Part shown: positions 1 to 5,992 of the stretch, piece by piece | How positions within the stretch are numbered: the first letter of the stretch is position 1 | How the letters are laid out: each line of letters opens with the position of its first letter | Assembly (NCBI GenBank): GCA_031270565.1 | Contig: JAISXJ010000034.1 | Span: 1-6,340, forward strand | From: Prevotellaceae bacterium | GTDB lineage: Bacteria; Bacteroidota; Bacteroidia; Bacteroidales; Paludibacteraceae | DNA: 6,340 bases | Reading direction: 5' to 3' | The notes under the pieces: generated by a model | The model's database searches: none | What the model was told of the DNA's origin: nothing | What the model saw: the letters and a program-made list of their open reading frames with translations, nothing else | Position numbers and translations under genes: made by a program

Positions 1-106
1 CTAAAAATTGCTTTTTCTGCGTTACGCTCTTTTGGTAAAATGCTCATTTACGTTAGTAAACTCCGCTTTTACCTCAATCGCAAGCCTTGAAAAATCTAAT
101 TTTTAG
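1..106. repeat. Imperfect palindromic element (REP/MITE-like), non-coding
   Basis: Bases 1-9 (CTAAAAATT) are the exact reverse complement of 98-106. Going inward almost on one axis, 12-17 pairs with 89-94, 34-40 (GGTAAAA) with 67-73 (TTTTACC), and 47-51 (TTTAC) with 56-60 (GTAAA) around the 4-base loop GTTA. Unpaired segments separate these arms, and 19-27 (GCGTTACGC) can form its own small hairpin. No reading frame of note crosses it. The layout resembles a repetitive extragenic palindrome or a small non-autonomous inverted-repeat element. It could also act as a structured RNA or a terminator for a gene left of the window. Only one copy is visible, and the left end touches the window edge, so copy number and any target-site duplication cannot be judged. 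Confidence 0.55.
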
Positions 107-136
107 AAGCTCCCTAAAATAAATCTACTACTTGTT

Positions 137-1342
137 ATGAACAAAATTTATATCATCGCAGCCAAACGCACAGCCGTCGGCAAGTTTCTTGGTTCGCTCG
201 CTTCTGTTTCAGCTGCCGATATGGGCGCTGCCGTTATTCGTAATATATTGGAGAATACACCTGTCAATCCCGCCGATTTGGACGAAGTCAGTGTTGGAAA
301 CGTCCTTATGGCAGGACACGGACAGGGCATTGCCCGTCAGGCTGCTATCAAGGGAGGCGTACCGAATGAAGTACCCGCTTATGGTGTCAATATGATTTGT
401 GGCAGCGGAATGAAATCGCTGCTTCTGGCAGTGAACGCCATCCGTGCCGGAGAAGCCAATCTGATACTGGCAGGCGGTACGGAATCCATGTCCGGAGCAG
501 GGTTTGTGGTGCCCGCCTCTGTCCGTTCCGGATATAAAATGGGAGACCTCGCTATGACAGACCACATGGTTTGCGACGGACTGACCGACGCTTTCTCTCA
601 TTTACACATGGGTATCACCGCCGAAAATGTCGCCGAACGTTATGGCATCACACGCGAAGAGCAGGATACATTTGCTTACGCCTCTCAGCAAAAAGCCATC
701 GCCGCCATTGATAACGGACACTTTAAAAGGGAGATTGTGCCGATAACCGTTCCGTCGCGCAAGGAGACTGTTATTTTCGACACCGACGAATTTCCCAATC
801 GCACCTCCACTCCCGAAAAACTCGCCGCACTGAAACCTGCTTTCAAAAAGGATGGCAGCGTAACCGCCGGCAATGCTTCCGGACTTAACGATGGCGCATC
901 ATTTATTCTGGTGGCGTCGGAGGCTTTTGTACAGAAACATCACCTCACGCCGCTGGCAGAGATTATCGCCACAGGACAAGGTGGCGTTGACCCCGCAGTG
1001 ATGGGTCTTGGTCCCGTGCCTGCAATCGCCAACGCGCTTAACAAAGCGCATCTCAAACTGACCGATATGGATGTTATTGAGTTAAACGAAGCTTTTGCGG
1101 CGCAGTCGCTTGGCGTTATCAAACAGCTTTGCAGCGAACATCAGGTGTCGCGCTCATGGATAGATGAACACACCAATCCCAACGGCGGCGCAATCGCACT
1201 TGGACATCCCATTGGCGCATCGGGCAACCGTATCACGGTAAGTCTGATACACGAACTGCTCCGCAGTGGAAAGTCGTTGGGCTTAGCCTCGCTCTGCATC
1301 GGCGGAGGAATGGGAACGGCAATCATTTTAAAACGCTGCTAA
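137..1342 (+). CDS. Acetyl-CoA C-acetyltransferase (thiolase II)
   Basis: This 401-residue cytoplasmic thiolase condenses two acetyl-CoA to acetoacetyl-CoA and CoA, or runs the reverse. The family's catalytic residues are all visible: nucleophilic Cys88 in NMICGSGMKS, Asn317 in NEAFAAQ, His357 in GHPIGASG, and the acid/base Cys387 in CIGGGMG. The N-terminal half (about 1-270) and C-terminal half (about 275-401) form the usual duplicated thiolase fold. The spacing between Asn317 and His357 is about eight residues longer than in the Zoogloea-type enzyme, which accounts for the length slightly above the usual 390 or so. The ATG at 137 gives the canonical N-terminus (IYIIAAKRTAVGKF) and has no clear Shine-Dalgarno. 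It is the first gene of a four-gene cluster ending in etfA, which favours a role in butyrate-type C4 metabolism. Degradative use (acetoacetyl-CoA cleavage) cannot be excluded. The names thlA, atoB and phaA are all used for such enzymes, so none is assigned. Confidence 0.93.
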   Translation: MNKIYIIAAKRTAVGKFLGSLASVSAADMGAAVIRNILENTPVNPADLDEVSVGNVLMAGHGQGIARQAAIKGGVPNEVPAYGVNMICGSGMKSLLLAVNAIRAGEANLILAGGTESMSGAGFVVPASVRSGYKMGDLAMTDHMVCDGLTDAFSHLHMGITAENVAERYGITREEQDTFAYASQQKAIAAIDNGHFKREIVPITVPSRKETVIFDTDEFPNRTSTPEKLAALKPAFKKDGSVTAGNASGLNDGASFILVASEAFVQKHHLTPLAEIIATGQGGVDPAVMGLGPVPAIANALNKAHLKLTDMDVIELNEAFAAQSLGVIKQLCSEHQVSRSWIDEHTNPNGGAIALGHPIGASGNRITVSLIHELLRSGKSLGLASLCIGGGMGTAIILKRC

Positions 1343-1377
1343 GTTGAACATATAAATAAAATATTAACAGGTAAGAA

Positions 1378-2517
1378 ATGGATTTTAATCTCACCAAAAC
1401 AGAACAACTGTTCCTGCAAATGATTCGCGCTTTTGCTGATAAGGAGGTGAAACCTCTGGCTGCCGAAGTTGACGAGCATGAACGTTTCCCCGAAGAGACC
1501 GTAGCCAAAATGGCAAAGACCGGCTTAATGGGTATTCCTGTTCCCACGCAATACGGTGGCGCAGGAGGTAACAATCTACTCTACTCTATCGCGGTAGAGG
1601 AGTTGTCGCGTGTATGCGCCACTACAGGCGTGATTCTCTCGGCGCACACATCGCTGTGCATGGCGCCGATACTGGAAAACGGTACGGAAGAACAGCGTCA
1701 GAAATATCTTCCAAAACTGGCTTCAGGCGAATGGATTGGCGCTTTCGGACTGACCGAACCCAACGCCGGCACCGATGCCGCTACCCAGCAGACCACCGCT
1801 GTCAAAGAAGGCGACGGCTGGACGCTCAACGGCAGCAAAATCTTTATCACCAACGCCGGCTATGCCCACGTTTACGTTATCTTTGCCATGACTGACAAAT
1901 CGCTCGGCAACAAAGGCATTTCCACATTTATTGTTGAAAGGGGAACGCCCGGTTTCTCTATCGGCAAAAAAGAACAGAAACTCGGCATACGGGGGTCTGC
2001 CACCTGTGAACTGATTTTTGAAAACTGCCGTATTCCGGCTGACAATCTGCTCGGCAAAGAGGGTAAGGGCTTTGGCATTGCGATGAAAACGCTTGACGGC
2101 GGACGTATCGGCATTGCTTCGCAGGCGCTTGGCATTGCTCAGGGAGCGCTGGACGAGACCGTCCGTTACACAAAGGAACGGAAACAGTTCGGCAAGTCAA
2201 TAGCTGCTTTCCAGAATACACAGTTTCAACTGGCTGACCTCAAGACAAAAATAGAAGCATCGCGTCTGCTTGTTCGCGCCGCTGCGTGGAAGAAAGATCA
2301 GGGACTGCCCTACTCTGCCGATGCGGCAATGTGCAAACTTTTTGCCGCAGAAACAGCTATGGAGATGACCACAAAAGCCGTCCAGTTTCACGGCGGTTAC
2401 GGCTACACCCGCGAATATCCTGTGGAGCGTATGATGCGGGATGCCAAAATCACCGAAATATACGAGGGTACATCCGAAGTACAGCGGATGGTCATTGCAT
2501 CTCAGTTATTGAAATAA
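1378..2517 (+). CDS. bcd: Short-chain acyl-CoA dehydrogenase, probably butyryl-CoA dehydrogenase
   Basis: This 379-residue FAD flavoenzyme interconverts a short acyl-CoA and its 2-enoyl-CoA, here most likely crotonyl-CoA and butyryl-CoA. It has the full three-domain acyl-CoA dehydrogenase layout: N-terminal helices (about 1-120), a central beta domain with AFGLTEPNAGTDA (122-134) and NGSKIFITNA (151-160), and a C-terminal helical domain (about 230-379). The C-terminal domain contains ERKQFGKSI (267-275) and QFHGGYGYTREYPVER (336-351), both used in FAD and tetramer contacts. Glu363 in IYEGTSEVQR sits where short-chain enzymes carry the catalytic base. The length is normal for bacterial butyryl-CoA dehydrogenases. 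The start lies 35 bp after the thiolase stop, with a weak AGG 6 bp upstream of the ATG. The etfB and etfA genes directly downstream encode the expected electron partner, which supports the butyryl-CoA assignment. Isobutyryl-, glutaryl- or other short-chain substrates cannot be ruled out from motifs alone. Confidence 0.9.
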   Translation: MDFNLTKTEQLFLQMIRAFADKEVKPLAAEVDEHERFPEETVAKMAKTGLMGIPVPTQYGGAGGNNLLYSIAVEELSRVCATTGVILSAHTSLCMAPILENGTEEQRQKYLPKLASGEWIGAFGLTEPNAGTDAATQQTTAVKEGDGWTLNGSKIFITNAGYAHVYVIFAMTDKSLGNKGISTFIVERGTPGFSIGKKEQKLGIRGSATCELIFENCRIPADNLLGKEGKGFGIAMKTLDGGRIGIASQALGIAQGALDETVRYTKERKQFGKSIAAFQNTQFQLADLKTKIEASRLLVRAAAWKKDQGLPYSADAAMCKLFAAETAMEMTTKAVQFHGGYGYTREYPVERMMRDAKITEIYEGTSEVQRMVIASQLLK

Positions 2518-2535
2518 TACTCAAAAAGAAAAACT

Positions 2536-3318
2536 ATGAATATTGTTGTTTGCATCAAGCAAGTGCCGGACACGACCGAAATAAAGATTAATCCGGCTAC
2601 CGGTACCCTTATTCGCGACGGCGTTCCATCCATTATGAACCCCGACGACAAAGGCGGGCTGGAACTTGCACTCACATTAAAAGACGCCTTTGGGGCGCAC
2701 GTTACCGTTATCACAATGGGACCTCCACAAGCCGACAGTATGCTCAGAGAAGCGTTTGCCATGGGAGCAGACCGTGCCATTCTGCTCACTGACCGTGCCT
2801 TTGCCGGCGCCGACACACTTGCCACTTCTCACGCCCTCGCTGCCGCGCTCAAAAAGTTGCCCTTTGACCTAATCATTGCAGGCAGACAGGCTATTGACGG
2901 AGACACGGCACAGGTAGGACCGCAAATTGCCGAACTTCTCGACCTGCCTCAGATAACATACGTTGTCGATGTTCAGTTTGACGGCAAAAAGACATTAACC
3001 GTCAAAAAAGAAACGGAAGAGGGTTATCAGCTTTTATCCGTTGATATGCCGTGTCTTTTCACGGCGCTGGCGTCGGGTTATGCTGCGCGTTATATGAGCG
3101 TGAACGGCATAGTTACCGCATACGACCGACAGGTGGAAATCCTGACGGCTGCCGATATTCAGGCTGACCCTGCCACTCTGGGCTTGAAAGGGTCGCCTAC
3201 GCGCGTCAAGAAATCATTCACTAAAGGCGCCAAAGAGGCGGGAGAACTTTTTGAAGTGGACGCCGAAACTGCCGCCGACCTGATATTCTCCAAATTGCAG
3301 GAAAAATTCATTATTTAA
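2536..3318 (+). CDS. etfB: Electron transfer flavoprotein subunit beta
   Basis: This is the beta subunit (260 residues) of the cytoplasmic EtfAB heterodimer that exchanges electrons with the acyl-CoA dehydrogenase encoded just upstream. Visible signatures are the N-terminal VCIKQVPDT (5-13), MNPDD (34-38), GADR (77-80), AGADTLATS (90-98) and GRQAIDGDTAQVGP (116-129). The last segment resembles the form seen in bifurcating ETFs such as those of Acidaminococcus and Megasphaera, which bind a second FAD in EtfB. Human- and Paracoccus-type ETFs diverge there and carry AMP instead. A C-terminal arm (about 205-260, with LGLKGSPTRV at 215-224) should wrap around EtfA. The length is typical. The gene begins 18 bp after the dehydrogenase stop, behind an A-rich leader without a Shine-Dalgarno, and is surely co-transcribed. 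The subunit assignment is firm. The bifurcating mode, in which NADH drives both crotonyl-CoA and ferredoxin reduction, is inference. Confidence 0.94.
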   Translation: MNIVVCIKQVPDTTEIKINPATGTLIRDGVPSIMNPDDKGGLELALTLKDAFGAHVTVITMGPPQADSMLREAFAMGADRAILLTDRAFAGADTLATSHALAAALKKLPFDLIIAGRQAIDGDTAQVGPQIAELLDLPQITYVVDVQFDGKKTLTVKKETEEGYQLLSVDMPCLFTALASGYAARYMSVNGIVTAYDRQVEILTAADIQADPATLGLKGSPTRVKKSFTKGAKEAGELFEVDAETAADLIFSKLQEKFII

Positions 3319-3339
3319 TCCACATAGAATATTATAACA

Positions 3340-4356
3340 ATGGATAAATCATTCTACAAAAATATTCTGGTCTTTGCGGAACAGCGCGAAGGCATTATAC
3401 AGCCTGTCGCGCTCGAACTGCTCGGCAAAGCCTCCGAATTAGCCGCCCTTGTACACGAAAAGGTGATAGCGTTACTTGTGGGGTACAACATCGCTTCGCA
3501 GGCGCAACTCCTTATCGAATACGGCGCTGACGAGGTGATTGTGGTCGATGATATTTGTTTAAAGGACTACCTCACGGAACCCTATACGCAGGCAGTCAGT
3601 CAGGCGCTTGATACGGTGAAGCCGGGCGCTGTCCTTTTTGGAGCGACTACCATCGGACGCGACCTTGCACCGCGTCTCTCGGCGCGTTTGAAGACGGGGC
3701 TTACTGCCGACTGTACCGGACTGGAAATTGATACCGAAACAAATAACCTGCTCATGACGCGCCCCGCATTCGGCGGCAATCTGATGGCAACCATCATTTG
3801 TGATGAACACCGTCCGCAGATGTCCACCGTACGTCCGGGTGTAATGCGCAGGGCGCCACGAGACGCATCACGAAAAGGCACGATAACGCCTTTTGCACCG
3901 CAGTTTAACCTGTCAAAATCGCGTGTACGCCTTATTGAGACGGTCAGGGATGACAAGGGGAAAATTGACATCACCGAAGCCAAAATACTTATCTCCGGCG
4001 GACGCGGCATAGGTACGACAGACGGTTTTACCAAACTGTATGCCCTGGCAGAGGCAATGGGAAGTAAGGCTGAGGTATCTTCGTCGCGGGCGATGGTGGA
4101 TGCAGGGCTTATTGACCATGCCCGACAAGTGGGACAAACGGGCAAAACCGTTCGTCCGGATTTATATCTGGCATGTGGCATTTCCGGCGCCATTCAGCAT
4201 CTCGCCGGTATGGAAGAAGCGGATTTTATTGTTGCCATCAACAAGGATAAATTTGCGCCCATCTTTCAGGTAGCAGACGTGGGTATTGTGGGTGATGTAC
4301 ACAGGATTTTACCGTTACTCATCGAGAAGTTCAAGGCGCACGCCGTAAAACCGTAA
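3340..4356 (+). CDS. etfA: Electron transfer flavoprotein subunit alpha
   Basis: This is the alpha subunit (338 residues) of EtfAB, which carries the FAD that shuttles electrons to or from the acyl-CoA dehydrogenase. The N-terminal domain (about 1-190) includes GATTIGRDLAPRLSARL (101-117), RPAFGGN (141-147) and MSTVRPGVM (161-169). The C-terminal FAD domain (about 210-330) includes SGGRGIG (219-225), SSSRAMVDAG (247-256), RQVGQTGKTV (262-271), CGISGAIQHLAGM (279-291), VAINKD (298-303) and VADVGIVGD (311-319). All key FAD-domain motifs are present, so the protein looks intact. It lacks the N-terminal ferredoxin-like extension found in some clostridial EtfA proteins. The gene starts 21 bp after etfB and ends the operon. 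A hairpin follows the stop codon after 5 bp. The order beta-then-alpha is the common bacterial arrangement. Confidence 0.95.
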   Translation: MDKSFYKNILVFAEQREGIIQPVALELLGKASELAALVHEKVIALLVGYNIASQAQLLIEYGADEVIVVDDICLKDYLTEPYTQAVSQALDTVKPGAVLFGATTIGRDLAPRLSARLKTGLTADCTGLEIDTETNNLLMTRPAFGGNLMATIICDEHRPQMSTVRPGVMRRAPRDASRKGTITPFAPQFNLSKSRVRLIETVRDDKGKIDITEAKILISGGRGIGTTDGFTKLYALAEAMGSKAEVSSSRAMVDAGLIDHARQVGQTGKTVRPDLYLACGISGAIQHLAGMEEADFIVAINKDKFAPIFQVADVGIVGDVHRILPLLIEKFKAHAVKP

Positions 4357-4361
4357 AATGC

Positions 4362-4407
4362 CATTGCGGAGAAACGTTGGTTTTTCAACCGTTGTTTCTC
4401 CGCAATG
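4362..4407. terminator. Hairpin between convergent etfA and metK, probable shared terminator
   Basis: The arms 4362-4375 (CATTGCGGAGAAAC) and 4394-4407 are exact reverse complements over 14 bp. The inner stem continues after a short wobble/mismatch segment with 4379-4382 (GGTT) pairing to 4387-4390 (AACC) around a TTTC loop. It begins 5 bp after the etfA stop and lies 47 bp beyond the metK stop, so it could end transcription from both sides. No proper U-tract follows on the plus strand, where the next bases are CTCAATTTG. On the minus strand only a short GCATTTT follows. Termination efficiency is therefore uncertain, and the hairpin may instead stabilise mRNA 3' ends. Confidence 0.7.
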
Positions 4408-4453
4408 CTCAATTTGTATGTTCTTTACAATAGTTTCTCCATACTTCGCATAA

Positions 4454-5737
4454 TTATAATCCAAAAAGCGTTTTCAATTGGGTTACATAGTCGAGTTTTT
4501 CCCATGTAAATAATTCCACGTCAATAGAAAGCGGCTCTTTGTCATAAAGCGATTTGAAAGTTTTGGTAACCCGTTTCGGTGTACGCCCGAAATGTCCGTA
4601 AGCAGCCGTTTCGGAATAAATCGGATAACGCAATTTCAAACGTTCTTCAATGGCGTACGGACGGAGGTCGAACAGTTGCAACACTTTTTCGGCAATCTGA
4701 CTGTCGTTGAGAGCAACATGCGATCTGCCAAAGGTATTTACATACAAACTGACAGGCTCTGCCACGCCAATAGCATAAGCCACCTGTACTAATACCTCGT
4801 CAGCCACACCGGCAGCCACCAGATTTTTGGCAATATGCCGCATAGCATAGCCCGCCGAACGATCTACTTTGGAGGCATCTTTTCCCGAAAATGCGCCACC
4901 GCCGTGTGCTCCCTTGCCTCCATAAGTATCAACAATAATTTTTCGCCCCGTCAAACCGGTGTCACCATGAGGACCGCCAATCACAAATTTACCGGTGGGA
5001 TTAACATACAGATTGTACGACACATCGAAATAGTGCGCCACAGCAGGATTATTTTTCAACACGCGCGGAATAAGTATCGTCTCCACGTCCCGACGAATGG
5101 TAGCCACCATTTGCGCATCAGCCTGCTCCTGAGAAAGCGTTGCGGAAGGCATAATAAATTCGTCGTGCTGAGTTGATACCACAATGGTATGCACCCGATG
5201 AGGCGTGCCGTCATCGTTATATTCAAGCGTTACCTGCGCTTTTGAATCGGGTCGCAGGTAGGTCATCTGTGTTCTCTCCCGTCGAATGACAGCCAGTTCG
5301 AGAAGCAACTGATGCGATAAATCAAGAGCAAGCGGCATGAAATTCGCCGTTTCATTTGAGGCATATCCAAACATCATGCCTTGATCGCCTGCCCCCTGTT
5401 CCTGAGGCTCACGACGATCAACTCCACGATTAATGTCAGGCGACTGTTCGTGAATAGCTGACAGCACACCGCACGAATTGCCACTGAACATATAGGCGCT
5501 ATCGGTGTAGCCGATACGATTGATAACCCGTCGCGCCGTTTCCTGTACATCAACATACGCCGAAGAATTGACTTCGCCGCCAAGTACCACCAATCCTGTT
5601 GTAACAAAAGTTTCGCATGCTACTTTCGATTTGGGGTCACGCGCCAGAAATTCATCCAGCAACGCATCGGAAATTTGGTCAGCCACTTTGTCGGGATGAC
5701 CTTCAGAAACAGATTCTGATGTAAATAAATAACTCAT
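4454..5737 (-). CDS. metK: S-adenosylmethionine synthetase (methionine adenosyltransferase)
   Basis: This 427-residue cytoplasmic enzyme makes S-adenosylmethionine from methionine and ATP, releasing phosphate and pyrophosphate. The three-part MetK fold is complete. The N-terminus has TSESVSEGHPDKVADQISDA (6-25), with His14 and Asp16 of the ATP/Mg site. GAGDQGMMFGYA (115-126) is the adenine-loop signature. GGPHGDTGLTGRK (254-266) and GGGAFSGKDASKVDRS (279-294) supply phosphate- and potassium-binding residues. It is longer than the 384-residue E. coli enzyme, with extra sequence around 100-114 (DINRGVDRREPQEQ) and a longer C-terminus (GHFGRTPK through FTWEKLDYV), as is usual in Bacteroidetes. 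The ATG at 5737 gives the standard N-terminus and has no Shine-Dalgarno. The gene is divergent in function from its neighbours and convergent with etfA. It probably has its own promoter near 5887-5894 and a leader of about 140 nt. Confidence 0.97.
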   Translation of the reverse strand: MSYLFTSESVSEGHPDKVADQISDALLDEFLARDPKSKVACETFVTTGLVVLGGEVNSSAYVDVQETARRVINRIGYTDSAYMFSGNSCGVLSAIHEQSPDINRGVDRREPQEQGAGDQGMMFGYASNETANFMPLALDLSHQLLLELAVIRRERTQMTYLRPDSKAQVTLEYNDDGTPHRVHTIVVSTQHDEFIMPSATLSQEQADAQMVATIRRDVETILIPRVLKNNPAVAHYFDVSYNLYVNPTGKFVIGGPHGDTGLTGRKIIVDTYGGKGAHGGGAFSGKDASKVDRSAGYAMRHIAKNLVAAGVADEVLVQVAYAIGVAEPVSLYVNTFGRSHVALNDSQIAEKVLQLFDLRPYAIEERLKLRYPIYSETAAYGHFGRTPKRVTKTFKSLYDKEPLSIDVELFTWEKLDYVTQLKTLFGL

Positions 5738-5754
5738 GTTGTTTAATTATTTAT

Positions 5755-5771
5755 CTGAATATTCAATTCAG
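5755..5771 (-). other. Small hairpin just upstream of the metK start
   Basis: CTGAAT (5755-5760) pairs with ATTCAG (5766-5771) around a 5-base loop, and a flanking T-A pair extends the stem to 7 bp. It lies 17 bp upstream of the metK ATG, inside the predicted leader RNA. It is A/U-rich, so stability is modest. It could influence translation initiation, or it could be chance in A+T-rich DNA. Confidence 0.35.
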
Positions 5772-5780
5772 AGAGTGATG

Positions 5781-5837
5781 TTATAAAAATAACGGATTCA
5801 ATATTGAGGCAAAAACACCGAAGGTTGTTTTTAGCAT
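5781..5837 (-). CDS. Possible 18-codon upstream ORF in the metK leader
   Basis: An ATG at 5837, preceded by an A-run (ACGAAAAAATG on the minus strand) as is common for Bacteroidetes starts, opens a short frame reading MLKTTFGVFASILNPLFL and ending in TAA at 5781-5783, 43 bp before metK. It lies wholly within the predicted leader, downstream of the promoter. The peptide has no methionine cluster beyond the start, so it is not an obvious methionine-sensing attenuator. It contains the hairpin at 5811-5832, which would be unfolded by a translating ribosome. It may be chance, and the only support is its position and start context. Confidence 0.2.
   Translation of the reverse strand: MLKTTFGVFASILNPLFL
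5811..5832 (-). other. Hairpin in the metK leader
   Basis: On the minus strand AAAAAC (5832-5827), one unpaired A, ACC, loop TTC, GGT and GTTTTT (5816-5811) form a 9-bp stem with one bulge. The next bases are GCC, so it is not a clean intrinsic terminator in the metK direction. Read on the plus strand, the hairpin is followed four bases later by a T-run (5837-5842). The role is unknown; possibilities are an attenuator element or a fortuitous fold. Confidence 0.35.
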
Positions 5838-5886
5838 TTTTTCGTGTGGTTGCAAGCAATCAAATCCTTCCACAAAATTCTCGGCA

Positions 5887-5894
5887 CAAAGGTA
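5887..5894 (-). promoter_or_regulatory. Probable metK promoter, Bacteroidetes -7 box TACCTTTG
   Basis: The minus strand reads TACCTTTG here, a full match to the TAnnTTTG -7 element used by the Bacteroidetes primary sigma factor. It lies in the spacer, points at metK, and puts the transcript start near 5880, for a leader of roughly 140 nt. The -33 element is poor: TTAA at 5917-5914 occupies the expected place of TTTG. No other full match in metK orientation lies within the spacer. Confidence 0.65.
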
Positions 5895-5992
5895 CATCTT
5901 TTTGATTAATAATTTAACGCCGAATCGGACAGTAGTGATAAATTTATAGTATCTCACATCAAACACGCCTAAAATCAGCTATTTCGTCCGTT

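Larger units (their letters stand above)
5738..5992. other. Spacer between metK and the RhuM-like gene
   Basis: This 255-bp A+T-rich spacer separates two minus-strand genes. It holds the probable metK promoter and its leader, with two small hairpins and one possible short upstream ORF. No recognisable SAM riboswitch was seen. No convincing terminator for the RhuM-like gene was found between 5895 and 5992, so some read-through into metK is possible. Confidence 0.6.

Noticed and set aside
209..601. 130-codon antisense frame inside the thiolase gene
   Set aside because: It is opposite a well-supported gene and shows no family motifs or independent start signals.
1878..1885. TATCTTTG match to the -7 promoter box inside the dehydrogenase gene
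   Set aside because: The box encodes conserved protein sequence, has no -33 element about 19 bp upstream, and sits mid-gene. Chance matches to this short motif are expected.
2286..2591. 101-codon frame overlapping the end of the dehydrogenase gene and the start of etfB
   Set aside because: It overlaps two real genes in another frame and has no plausible protein character.
3600..4193. 197-codon antisense frame inside etfA
   Set aside because: It lies wholly opposite an intact, motif-complete etfA, and its composition is that of a shadow frame with no recognisable domain.
4729..4736. Minus-strand TACCTTTG inside metK
   Set aside because: It is identical to the likely metK promoter box but lies deep in the coding region with nothing downstream to drive except the end of metK itself.
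4835..5176. 113-codon plus-strand frame opposite metK
   Set aside because: It is fully contained in the metK coding region and is unrelated to any family I recognise.
5738..5880. Known SAM riboswitch in the metK leader
   Set aside because: None of the conserved core elements of the common SAM riboswitch classes that I can recall was visible. Only short A/U-rich hairpins were found.
5781..5966. 61-codon minus-strand frame upstream of metK
   Set aside because: It begins upstream of and runs through the predicted promoter, and its sequence resembles translated A+T-rich spacer. Only its last 18 codons could lie on the metK transcript, and those are listed separately with low confidence.
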